From Antedon mediterranea (Eukaryota; Echinodermata; Crinoidea; Comatulida; Antedonidae): a stretch of DNA of 64,000 bases. The notes beneath the pieces are model-generated. The model did no database searches. It worked only from the letters and a program-made list of their open reading frames with translations, and was not told the DNA's origin. Numbering within the stretch: position 1 is the stretch's first letter; the number at the start of each line of letters is the position of its first letter. The stretch covers positions 3,105,001 through 3,169,000 of the forward strand of contig NC_092674.1 in NCBI RefSeq assembly GCF_964355755.1, given 5' to 3'. The translations under genes and the position numbers were made by a program. Below, piece after piece: positions 38,907 through 50,080 of the stretch.

Positions 38907-39190
38907 ATTGTTCTAATTCGATTGTGCGAGGCACACCAAATATAAGTGTGAGGCATGCGAGGCATATAGTTTACAATTTCAAAAAGGTGCGAGGCATAGT
39001 TTACAATTTCAAAAAGGTGCGAGGCATTTCTTAACGTACTATTATGCTATATTATAGGCCTAATAATTAATTATTTATATTTTTAAAATAGGCCTAGCGT
39101 ATCGAAATAGATTCGTGTATACACTCATCATGCTATGTTGTTTATTTTTATGTAACGATTGTTTTTTTCATTCAAGTCATATCGTGTATA

Positions 39191-39375
39191 AAGGGTCTTT
39201 CACACCTGTTCCGGCACGGTTCCGGTCCGGCGCCGGAAAATCCAATCGAACGCCAATGTTTCGTTTTCACGCGGCTACGCACATATCGATTGGCGCATAG
39301 CCGCGTGAAAACGAAACATTGATGTTCGATTCGCCGGACCGGAACCGTGCCGGAACAGGTGTGAAAGACCATTAA
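39191..39375. repeat. Fold-back element, GC-rich palindrome (MITE-D)
   Basis: Left GGTCTTTCACACCTGTTCCG and GCACGGTTCCGGTCCGG; right CCGGACCGGAACCGTGCCGG and AACAGGTGTGAAAGACC. The arms also share GTTTCGTTTTCACGCGGCTA. A second copy lies at 48632-48802. Confidence 0.85.
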
Positions 39376-39579
39376 GGCTGGTATAAGTTGACTACAATGT
39401 TTGTTCATAATGATAATGAAAGAGTTGGTCAAAAAGACTTCACAGAATTAATTCAATACAACAACGTATTTATATCAAAACATTTCTCGGATTAGAAATA
39501 GATTGTAAAATCAGTATAATAATAATATATAAATTGAGAAAACTGCTAAAAAGTAGTGTATAATTTATTTTATTTATGC

Positions 39580-39705
39580 ATTGATATTACACCATATATT
39601 AATGATTGTTGTGAAATTTGGGGTAACACTTATAAAAGTACAGTACAAAATGTTTACAAAAAAAAAGGTACTGTAATTTATAAAATTATCAATAGTGTAA
39701 GATGA
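39580..39705 (+). mobile_element. LINE fragment
   Basis: The plus strand translates to ITPYINDCCEIWGNTYKSTV then QNVYKKK before frame loss, similar to the region after the reverse-transcriptase domain in Jockey/CR1-like ORF2 (Y-x-C-x-x-IWG-x-TY). Short and decayed. Confidence 0.5.
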
Positions 39706-42112
39706 TAGCATTAGCCATAGTAGTAAATGATACTGGATACCAGAGGAAGTAGAGGTTTCGTTTTGAGGTTTTTTCATCTACAGTTATATATAATGCCTTC
39801 AATTCAGAATAAGGAAATAGAATTAAGCTTCACGGCCAAACTGATAAAACTAAAACAAAGTGGAATGCGTCAATTTCTCATGCATTTATTGGTGAAAAAC
39901 ACGTTTAATCTCAATATATTTGTTAATTTGTCAATAAAAATGCTGTAATATGTTACTGCTGATACTGTTCTGTTTTCAAAGAATAATAATTGATCCTAAA
40001 TTTTGGGAAATGATAAAATGATGCCTCGCATTTTTTGACGATGGTAAAACGATGCCTCGCATAAATTTCTGACTTGCCTTGCTTTTGCGCATATCCTAGG
40101 CCTGTTGTGCATGTAGTTCTCTGTGCCCTGGGGACCTGTGAACACCTGCACATAGCCGGCCTAGCCCATTAAACAATTATTACGCAATAAACATTAAGCT
40201 ATATATGCTTTGCAATTAGTGGTAATATGTAGGCCTACACACATAAATATAAGTTTAATTTATAGTATAATAATTAGATATCAAATTAATAGTTTTCATA
40301 CAATAATATCGTGGATTTATATAGCGCCTAATGTTGTGAAACATTATTACCCCAGTCTATTGGATCAAACGTGTATGGAAACATCCAAAATTGAAATGAC
40401 ACATGAAATAAATAATGTCATATTGCAGTTTTTGGTATAACAAGTGAGCATCTTCATCTGCAATCAAAGTTGCTATTTCATTGCCAGAATTTTACCTGTT
40501 TGGTGACCAAGTCAACAACTTTTTTGGCTTATATTATAATGCTGTTTCCAAGATTCATCGAGCATAAAGGACATTATATTGTGCCAACAAGGATGAAGAA
40601 CCATCAGTTAAAGATACTGCATATCAACGGTATTCAAAGGGTTTGGGTAATTTTCTAACTTGCCATCACTACCGGTGACCGGTAAACAAGCTTTGTTCTT
40701 ATGTCATCCACACCAGCATTTGTTATAAATCTTTATGAATTTGAAATAATTTGAAATGGTGAATAAATTGATAATTGGTACTTAATTACAGTATTTAAAT
40801 TTCTACAACAAGCAGTATTTAACTTCCTTGGCAAAAAATTTCAGGAAATGGAATCGAAACTTTGAATGCAGATGGAGCATTAAATCTATTAGGGGCCTAC
40901 TATTACTTTGCCATCATTAATAAAATATTTTAAGATAGAAGAAGCAATATAGTGGAAAAATCTGTAGTTAAAGAAAACACTGGGGAGCAAATGGCAACAT
41001 CTTCAATGGCATTTCGAATGAGAAACGATCTGTACTTGCAAAGAAACAAAGATATGAATTATGAATGAATTCGAAACATGCATCTTTTGTTCAGTCCAAA
41101 ATTAACAAGACATCTGATTAATAATAATTAATAGTAATTCACTTAGAGTAGGTGGTCTATATTAGTAAAACCAACCGTTAAGGAGATAATATACAGGGCT
41201 TCAAAATGGTAAATGGCGGCCATTTTTAATTTATGCTAATGAACCCACTTCACGATGTCCAATTTTGGTAAACTTTGGATATGATGTTAATTTGGACCAT
41301 ATCAACCAGACAAAACAAAAACAAATTATGTTGCAATTTGTTCTAGGTTCAACCATACTTTTACTGGACTATAGGTATAAACCATTTTTAACTTGCTATG
41401 AATAATTAAAAGTCAAGTTATAAGCCAAAATACGTTTAAAATGATGGCGGCCATCTTGGATTTAAACATGGCGGCTGAAATAGAATATTTACAACTTTAA
41501 TAACAATATATTTGGAATCCTCTGTATCACAAACATAGGTACTGTATATAGACATCATTTCTAACCTACTATGTTACTTATATGTCAAGTTATAAGTCAA
41601 AATACGTTTTAAATGGCGACCATCTTGAATTCCAACATGGAAGCTGAAGTAGAATATTTACAACTTTAATAACAATATATTTGGAATCCTCAGTATCACA
41701 AACATAGGTATAGAAACTATTTTTAACTTGCTATGTTAATTAAAAGTCAAGTTATAAGCCAAAATACGTTTAAAATGGCGGCCATCTTGGATTTCAACAT
41801 GGCGGCTGAAATAGAATATTTGCAACTTTAATAACAATATAGTTGGAATCTTCACTATCACAAACATAGGTATAGACACCATTTTTAACTTGCTACGTCA
41901 CTTAAAAGTCAAGTTATAAGCCAAAATAAGTCTGAAATGGCGGCCATTTTGTTTTTCACATTTTAAGGGTGAAGATCTAAAAATTGAGCCGGGTAAACAG
42001 CAAATTTGAATTCAGCACCCCTAAATTACCCTAAAACACATGTTTATTCGCTTTTAACACGAAATGCCTACAGCATTTCATTTTTCTCAAATCTGGACTA
42101 TAGTCTATATAA

Positions 42113-43815
42113 CTATAGATGGTACGCTCGCTTCGCTCGCGTACCATCTAGGTCGTGCCCACAACAGATGGTTCTCGAATACACAGTAATTTCAGCGTAA
42201 AAAAATGCTTTTTTTTTAATGTACGTACTGCAGGACGATAATAGTTATTGTCGTTTACAGAAATGAATAAATAGACACGATGATTTATGTATTAAACTGA
42301 AATTAGCACACTGGGAATTACTTCCGAAAGAGAAACTTGTCACAAAATGAGTCCAAATTTGTTATTTGGACGCATTTAAACAAACCCAATTTGTGTTTTG
42401 TGTGTAACATTAGGGTTGAGGGATGGGGAAGAGGATATGGGTACAAACAATGTTTTAATATATTCTTTATCTACTCAGTAACGAAATATGTTTTTCATGT
42501 TTGATAGGCCTATAAATAATATACCACTTGATACAGTAACACATTTGCAATTTAATACTTTGTTAAAACTGTCACTGTTAATGTTATAGTCGATTGAAAT
42601 AGCATGTACATGTAACGATACACGTACCACTACAACGTTTATATTCTTTGTAATTATTAATTAATACAAACGTTGAGAAGCAACTGTCAGTAGTACAGTT
42701 TATTTGTACAGTATATTGCTTCGCTCGCGTACCATCTAGGTCGTGCCCACAGACGGTTCTCGAATACACAGTCATTTCAGCGTAAAATTAAATGTACGTA
42801 CTGCAGTATGGGCGGCCATTAGGGCCAAAATAGACAAACGTTCCCGTACGAACAATTCCGCTCGTAGTTTACAGAAACGAATAAATAGACACGATGGTTT
42901 ATGTATTAAACTAAAATTAGCACACTGGGAATTACTTCCGAAAGAGAAACTTGTCACAAAATGAGTCCAGATTTGTTATTTGGACTCATACTTTGTTAAA
43001 ACTGTCATAGTCGATTGAAATAGCATAGTACATGTAACGATACACGTACCACTACAACGTTTATATTCTTTGTAATTATTAATTAATACAAACGTTGAGA
43101 AGCAACTGTCAGTACTACAGTTTATTTGTATATTGTACGTTCTATATAACAGTAGGGCCTACTCACACTCACAGTAATACGTTTATTTGTGCATGATTGT
43201 GTTATACATCTAACAGTACCCACACTCACAGTAAATTCTATGGCGACCACAAATGTTAATACGTATTTACAGTAATGTCCAAGTATTGCAATACTATATC
43301 TATATATAGGTTTTAGGTTAATTCCCCAAGGGCCAATAAATTTACCTACAGCTGGTGGTACTTGTGTTAAAGCAAAGAGTTATATTGGAAAGTTCCATTC
43401 ATCGGAAATCAATACATTTGTATAAACGTATATTAATCGGCCTGTCTTCAACATTATGATGCTGTACTCGAGCTGTTCAATCGGTTTTCAGCCATTAAAA
43501 ACAATTATCGTAGGAGGAGATAGGAAAATGCGAAGCATCTTCGTATATTGTCTGCGGGTATTTTTCAAGACGGACATCCATTAGACAGTGTATACCACGA
43601 TCGAAAAACACCCCTATTTGGGGCAAATCGTTGAACCTAAATTCGTTGTAATCGTCAATAACTAATTATCTAACTTAATTTAATTAGTAAACAGGGTTAC
43701 ATCAGGTGGTTAAAATCAGTACCGAAAGTACGAACCAACTTTATATACCATCGAGTAAACATTCTAGAAATAACGCGCGATTTACCGAATTTTGCCCTTA
43801 CGTAAATTTATATAT
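42113..43815. repeat. Rep-A, copy 3, with internal partial duplication
   Basis: Starts TATAGATGGTACGCTCGCTT and ends GCCCTTACGTAAATTTATAT. The head is repeated inside at 42716 (GCTTCGCTCGCGTACCATCT), so two partial copies are joined in tandem. Confidence 0.75.
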
Positions 43816-44384
43816 AGAAGATACGATATCTATGTTTGAATGCGTATTACCATTTATCACTAGGGTGATGGTCATGTTTATAATTATTTCTGTGAACTTT
43901 TTAATGAGTAGGCGGTAATTACAAAGTCTGAAAATGTTGAAACATGTATAAAACAATATATTTAATTATAATTGTGGACATTACTTTTAGTAATAATGGT
44001 TTGAGATCCCTTTATAATGGCCGATGATAAGACTTGGGTTACATGTTGGTATGCCTAAAGTACAGCTCACAAATCACTGTTTGGTTGCAATTTTTGCACA
44101 AAGAGAATCGAGAAATATATGATACTGTACAGGGCCATTTACCAAATATACATATACATAGTTATTTCATCGTGTTTGTAGTATATAAGCCTATGATTGT
44201 TATCTATCGGCTATTAACTTAGCAGATAACAATAAAAATAATACACCAAACATCGATCAATCAGTATAAGATTTTCCTGAATCGAGAAATATGATACATT
44301 TATCAAATATGATCTTAGAGAGAAAGAAAAAAAGAAATAAGAAATAAATGCTAAAATAGTTTGGTTTCTTAGTTAATTGATGGT
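43816..44384. other. No gene seen
   Basis: AT-rich DNA between Rep-A copy 3 and a satellite array; no coding similarity. Confidence 0.35.
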
Positions 44385-44610
44385 TAGTATTCGTAGTTAA
44401 TTGATGGTCAGTATTCTTGATGGTTAGTATTCTTGATGGTCAGTATTCTTGATGGTCAGTATTCTTGATGGTCAGTATTCTTGATGGTCAGTATTCTTGA
44501 TAGTCAGTATTCTTGATGGTCAGTTTTCTTGATGGTCAGTATTCTTGATGGTCAGTATTCTTGATGGTCAGTATTCTTGATGGTCAGTATTCTTGATGGT
44601 CAGTATTATT
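44385..44610. repeat. Satellite array, 16 bp unit, about 13 copies
   Basis: (TTGATGGTCAGTATTC)n with few variants, such as GTCAGTTTTC and GATAGTCAG. Preceded by GTTAATTGATGG variants. Confidence 0.95.
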
Positions 44611-45107
44611 ATTTACAATTAAATAAATTATATAGTTTGTTTAAGTTTGTTTGTTTCTATTATAGTGGAATCTAAAAGGTTTTAAGAATTTAGCCTGAAA
44701 AATTGCACTCCTTTCTTATTGTGTTCATTATTATTATAAACATAAGCAAACATTTACCCGGTATACTTGTCAGCAATAAACCGTGACGAAGTCGGGACAG
44801 TTTGACAACGAAAAAAAAAACACTTTCTTTTCAAAGACTTGTGGTTGAGGTATAACTCTAGCTCAAAAAAACCTTTAGAAGCCAGCAACGAAAGCCTAAT
44901 TTCAAATGTTTGTTCCAATTCAATAAATGATTCTGGTTTTTTTCGTAGTTGAAAATAAGATTTAAAAAAGAAATAATTATTGCAAGTGTAAGAAATATTG
45001 CCTCACTTGTCTGGAATTTTGTTTTATTTAATCATAATCAAATTTAAAGTGTCCAGGCTCTGGTCAATATAATAGATTAATGCCTGTTTTGATATCTTTC
45101 AGGCAAA

Positions 45108-46642
45108 ATGGTGAGCTTAGGTCGAAATCGGAACTGGCTTGTTTGTGGTATTTCACTTCTTTGTGTAATATTATACTTCAACAAACAGTAAGTACACGTT
45201 CTTAACACTACGAAGACGCTAAAAAATGGGATATTTGTTACGAAAAATCTGAGACAAAATTGGATTATGTCTCAGACAGACGTTTGCAATTTGGACAATG
45301 ACAACAAACGACGACAATTACCTCCCGGACTGCTGCCATAAAAACAACTACCCACTTGGATTGGACAACCAGCCCTTTGACAATCACCCCATAGAACAAT
45401 CACTCCTAAAACAAATATGCCAAGACTGTTCCCGGACTCTATGACAACCAACCCACATTTAAACCAACTGACCATCCATACCACATAACAGGTATATATT
45501 ATTATAAAATAAATTATCGTTTTTACAGGGAGGACATACACAATGATGTTCTAAAAATAGATGTGATTAAGATTGAAGATCACAAAATGGAGAACATTCC
45601 AAGCAAAACAGCCAGAAGTTCCAGTATAAATCAAGAAAACAAGATTTACACAGCGAAACAACAACAATACGAGGTTTGCAAACCGAAGCAGCAAATATTG
45701 TTTTTGAAAACACATAAAACTGGAAGTTCGACCTTAACTTCTATTCTACAAGTGTATGGGTTTTTAAGAAATCTTACTTTTGCCGTTCCAAAAACCGGTG
45801 CACAAATATTGAGCAGAGGCTTCTTCAAGACGAAACAAGTTCGTCCTGGAAAATACGATATGTTAGTGAATCATGCTAGGTATAACAAACCAGAAATGGA
45901 AAAAGTTATGAAACCAAACACAACATACATTACAATAATAAGGGACCCAAGCACACAGATTGAATCAAACTTTGGATACTTTCGACTTAGTGGCAAATTT
46001 AAACTTGGAAACATGTCAAACCCATTTCAGACATTTGCAGAAAATCCTTCATATTACTGGACCAGGTACCGAAAAACTTCTTTCCGCAATTATATGAAGA
46101 ATCCAAATTTATATGATTTAGGTTTGACAGAATCTCAACAAGAAGACAGAGATGTAGTCGAGAAATTCATTGCTAAAATAGCCAAAGAATTCGATCTTGT
46201 TCTTATTCAAGAATATTTCAACGAATCTTTACTTTTGTTGAAAAAACTAATGTGCTGGGAAATAGACGACATCTTGTATTTGTCAAAGGGAAAACGGAGT
46301 AAAAAAATTCGGTTCGATATTGATCAGTCACTTAGGGAGTCAATTCGTAAATGGAGCTGGGGAGATGTACTGTTGTATGATCACTTTAACAAAACGTTGT
46401 GGAGTAAAATACGAGATTACGGTCCATCTTTTCAAGCGGATCTTGCAGAATTAGAACTGAACTTAAACCGAATTTTACATAATTGTACCGTACCAGATGT
46501 TGTCCTTGACAACCGCCGTGAAACGTACTTTAAATTAAACAAAAAAGGGGCGCCAAAGTGTACCCATATGTTAAGGAACGATTTGAAGTTTACTAAATTG
46601 ATAAGGATCGCTCAATATGGTGAAGAGGAGACAATTAGATAA
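45108..46642 (+). CDS. GAL3ST-like: Galactose-3-O-sulfotransferase-like gene 4 (ST4), two coding exons
   Basis: Coding exons 45108-45187 and 45529-46642 (phase 2 junction, 1194 nt, 397 residues). Exon 1 follows ATATCTTTCAG, so an untranslated exon lies upstream, and encodes MVSLGRNRNW plus an anchor (about 10-23). Exon 2 follows CGTTTTTACAG and carries LKTHKTGSST, ITIIRDPSTQIESNFGYF, LIQEYFNESLLLLKKLMCWE and KWSWGDVLLYDHFNKTLW. It is close to ST3 over most of its length but has the C-terminal variant AELELNLNRILHNCTVPD shared with ST5. The intron (341 bp) contains a decayed piece of the GGACAACTACC satellite. An AATAAA is at 46782-46787. Likely substrate as for ST1; not determinable from sequence. 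Confidence 0.9.
45288..45480. repeat. Decayed GGACAAC satellite in the ST4 intron
   Basis: Repeated GGACAA, GACAACCA and CAACTACCCAC words at irregular spacing, related to the arrays at 52690-52935 and 54020-54780. Confidence 0.5.
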
Positions 46643-47229
46643 ACTATAAAAAAACATTAAATTTACAGATATACATTTGGGATTTTAAAGACAATGTTTG
46701 TAATAAAGGGATTGTTGTCTGGAAAAAGAACATTCATGAAATAATAATTAAATTTCAAACTTGAATGAAATTTTAATTGCAAATAAAAATTACTGTACTA
46801 ATATAAACTATCGTATCTCTGTTATGTTATGTAAACTATGTGTTTGTACACATGCGTGTACAAACATGCACATGTAAACATGTTTATGCATTGTAAACAA
46901 CTATGGGTATATTGCAATCTAAAATATTTTGAAAAATAAGCTATAGACTATACAGTATATATATTTATTTAATAGTTAAGGGACATCACAATGTAAATAA
47001 AAATATGATCAAATCGGTGGACATATGGATATAGCCATAATGACAATTATAATTTGTATTCTAAAACAAAATTTGACCTGATATTTTAAATTGAAAATTA
47101 AATTTACCATACGTTGTTTTTAATATTTTGCATCTGTAGTGATTATGTAGTGGATTATTATATATCAATAAATGTCAGTGTGTCAAATCAATATTCAGTC
47201 TGTATGGAGTATAGACTCTGACAAAAAAT
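46643..47229. other. 3' region of ST4 and intergenic DNA
   Basis: The probable poly(A) signal is near 46782. After it come palindromic ACATGTG-type words (46855-46885) and AT-rich DNA. No gene seen. Confidence 0.4.
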
Positions 47230-47313
47230 CGTAAGCTTTGTCTACACTAACAAACTTTATGTGCACATCACACTTTTTTGTCACATAACGTTTGATAGTG
47301 TAAACAGAGCTTT
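47230..47313. repeat. MITE-A, minimal copy
   Basis: Ends TAAGCTTTGTCTACACTAAC and GATAGTGTAAACAGAGCTT with a short interior GTGCACATCACACTTTTTTG. Confidence 0.7.
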
Positions 47314-47454
47314 AGAAGAAAAACATAAAAGATAATTGTTAGTTCATGGAAATACTTAAGTATTATAAGTGGCTATAGGAATGACCTTGTATAAAAGTAC
47401 AGATGCTTCGTTGATTTTATCCATTTATTTTTCTTATTACACTTTATTAATAGA

Positions 47455-47546
47455 GGGTGACCCTACGAAAGCCTATTAGGGCCAACAAAATGAAAAGCAA
47501 TATTATTTTTTTGTTGGTCCTAATAGGCTTTCGTATGACGACCCTA
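47455..47546. repeat. Inverted repeat, 90 bp
   Basis: AGGGTGACCCTACGAAAGCC and TATTAGGGCCAACAAAA on the left pair with TTTTGTTGGTCCTAATAGGC and TTTCGTATGACGACCCT on the right; the loop is about 18 bases. Confidence 0.75.
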
Positions 47547-47689
47547 AACAGCGTATGCTGACAATCTTTTGATGAGTTATGATAAGTGTCTGTATGTGAC
47601 AGTGGCTGTGTGTCTAGTACACTCGTCTCGAAAGATGTAGGCCTAGTAGGTTCTTTAAAGTGCCAATGAGCCAGATGTGTACACTGGAC

Positions 47690-47840
47690 CTACGGTTTAT
47701 AGTCCATCCGAGAAGACTCGTTCTACCACCAGAACCATATAGAGCGAGTGAGGCTCAAACCCTTGCCGATGTTAATATGGAAAGGTATTACGGTTCCACT
47801 GTCTTAACCGCTTGGCCACTTACCGATAATATTGATTCGT
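47690..47840 (-). repeat. tRNA-derived SINE (Leu/Ser-like head)
   Basis: The minus strand reads GTGGCCAAGCGGTTAAGACA (box A) and later AGGGTTTGAGCCTCACTC (box B-like). The box A wording is typical of class II tRNAs. The tail shows no clear poly(A). Confidence 0.5.
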
Positions 47841-48631
47841 TGCAATTTTACAGAAACAAACATAGAAATAACTAGCCTAAACCTTCCTTGTGTAATATTA
47901 CAAATGAAAAACTAAATTACAGATTGATATAGGCCTATGTAGTTTTATAAAAATTATCATTATATCTCTAGTTTACACAGAAAACATTATTTTTTTTTAT
48001 CGAAAACCCCTGTATTCACATTACATATTTATTTTCACATTCTTATTTTTTAAAATTACCATTAACAGGGTTGAAAGTAATAAAATATAATAATATATAT
48101 AAGCAAAAATCAACAGAAAGCAAGACAACATTTATATATTACTGACATGAGACAAAACCTTGTGACGGAAACAAGGAAGTGAATAAAAAAAAATATCAAC
48201 AGATCCATGAACTTTACAATGTATTACATATCATCATATCACATGTTTTTAGTATAATTAAATTGTATTGATTGATTATGTGTAGTGTATGGTATCCCGT
48301 GGTGGTACAAGGTTAATATTAGCAAAACTGGTCTTTTTGACTGCCTTTGTTATTAGCTACCACCAACGAGTTGATATTGATCGCAATACATTCTGATTGG
48401 ACGGTATCGATATAAAACAGTGTGTAGTCGAACGTCTGGAGGCTTTTAGAGATGTAGTCCTACAAAAAAAACGAAGCTACAGCTTTTTTATGCAGGATCT
48501 CTGTTTTCAGTTGTACTGTAATTATGATGTACTGTAATTGATGCCTAAATAAATGTGGAATAAATGAAAATGAAATAGTCGGAACTTATTTATTTGTCTT
48601 GTAGTAGACCAAAACGTAGATCTTCGACTAA
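47841..48631. other. No gene seen; possible retroelement tail near 48470-48580
   Basis: AT-rich DNA. Near 48540 the sequence GATGCCTAAATAAATGTGGA then ATAAATGAAAATGAAATAG resembles a truncated retroelement 3' end with a short tandem tail. Nothing else recognised. Confidence 0.3.
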
Positions 48632-48802
48632 ATGGTCTTCCACACCGGTTCCAGTCCGGTCCGGCGAATCGAAAAAATCAGTGTTTCGTTTTCACGATGC
48701 TCTAATACGTAGCCGCGTGAAATCGAAACATTGACGTTCGATTGGATTTTCCGGTGCCGGACCATCGAAACCATGCCGGAACATGTGTGAAAGACCCTTA
48801 AA
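48632..48802. repeat. MITE-D copy 2
   Basis: Left GGTCTTCCACACCGGTTCCA, right ATGCCGGAACATGTGTGAAA, with arms sharing GTTTCGTTTTCACG and TAGCCGCGTGAAATCGAAAC. It matches 39191-39375 and is more diverged between arms. Confidence 0.75.
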
Positions 48803-48876
48803 ATACCCTTTAGGCCTGGTAAAAACTAAAGATAGATGTTTAAGATGAACACTGAATTACTCGTAATCAATGTTGT

Positions 48877-49109
48877 TATACTGCCCTCTTTATAAGGGAT
48901 AACACACTGAGGCCCGTTTTATACTGTTTATTTTGTTATACCATGGAGGTATTATACAGTACAGTAGTAGTAAAATCCGAAGCAAAATACTGACGTCTGT
49001 AATGCATGTGCTTGTTGTATAGAGCCTACCATTCGATCTATTTAGACCTTATCAATTAGGTCTACTAATAAACAGCAGGTGGATACCTTCTCAGAAATAT
49101 CAAAGAACG
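48877..49109 (+). other. Candidate promoter and 5' untranslated exon of ST5
   Basis: Conserved with 33838-34035: ATACTGCCCTC upstream, then ACCTTATCAATTAGGT, GTGGATA and a donor-like GTAGGTCCGT. The ST5 first coding exon starts after ATATCTTTCAG at about 50075, giving a plausible intron of about 1 kb. Confidence 0.45.
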
Positions 49110-49574
49110 GTAGGTCCGTATTTACTAAGCCATTAAAGGGATGTATAGGCCTAAATTATAACTAATATAGGCCTCTTATTAGCTAAAAGAACGGTGACTG
49201 GGACTTAACTTTATTTTGACGTTAAGTTATTAAGGACTGTACATTTGATTTTAAGATACGGTCTTGTGAAATACTTTAAATTGAGCTCCCTGTACACATA
49301 CGTCCGGTATGCCGTTCGTAAGTCGACCAAGCCTTTTCAATCGTTACCATCAATAGGAAGCCCCAAGCCCTACCTAGCCCTTTAATCGGAACCAAACCCT
49401 ACCAAGCCCTATATAACCAGTAAAAAGTGTAACAAAAAAACAAGGATATATTTAGACTAAGAGGTTTGATTGCATTTTCATCAATAAACTCATACTTTAT
49501 ATATATCTGCTGTCTATCTGAAGATCGTTTAACGTGAAACACCGTGTAATAGACGCCCGTGTTCTATGTAATTC

Positions 49575-49609
<35 letters not shown>

Positions 49610-50080
49610 ACAAGAGGCAAAGAACATTAATTCTAAACCGATATATATATATATCCTCCATTTTATACACTTTATACTGTTAATAGGTCAAAATGATACT
49701 GGCCAGAAATACATTGTCTCAATTGTTAACCATACAAGTTGTAGGCACTTTTATTTATTAACATTATTTTATTTTAATATAGCCTATACGTAATTTGTTT
49801 TGGGACAAAAGGTGAAATCTAAACTTCATTCAGTTGTTTTTCTATTATACGCCCGAGAGCGAATTTTGTTAAGGTTTCGGATTTACCTATTTACACTCCT
49901 TTTCATACGTTTTGTTCTATTATATGCTATTGTTAATAAAAACCCGGAATACTGTTAGCGCCGTCACGACAAGATATGTCCAAACTTCCTATGAAAGATT
50001 GGTAACGCTTGAGAGAACACATTTATATTGATATTTCGTTCCAAATACAATCAGATTGTTAATGATATCTTTCAGGAAAA

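Larger units (their letters stand above)
37397..42108. repeat. Giant inverted repeat P2 (arms about 1 kb, core about 2.8 kb)
   Basis: Outer ends AGACTAGTCCAGATA and TCTGGACTATAGTCT. The left arm (to about 38410) carries GGGTGCTGAATTCAAATTTG, TTAGATCTTCACCCTTAAAA and about five monomers of roughly 160 bp with AAGATGGCCGCCATTTT, ACGTATTTTGGCTTATAAC and CTATGTTTGTGATACTGAGG. The right arm (about 41430-42108) is the reverse complement. The core has LINE and tRNA-like fragments, a fold-back element and no gene I recognise. It lies between two Rep-A copies. Confidence 0.85.

Noticed and set aside
39172-39432. Minus-strand and plus-strand open frames around 39115-39432
   Set aside because: They read through the arms of the MITE-D palindrome; the second copy at 48632 does not keep the frame.
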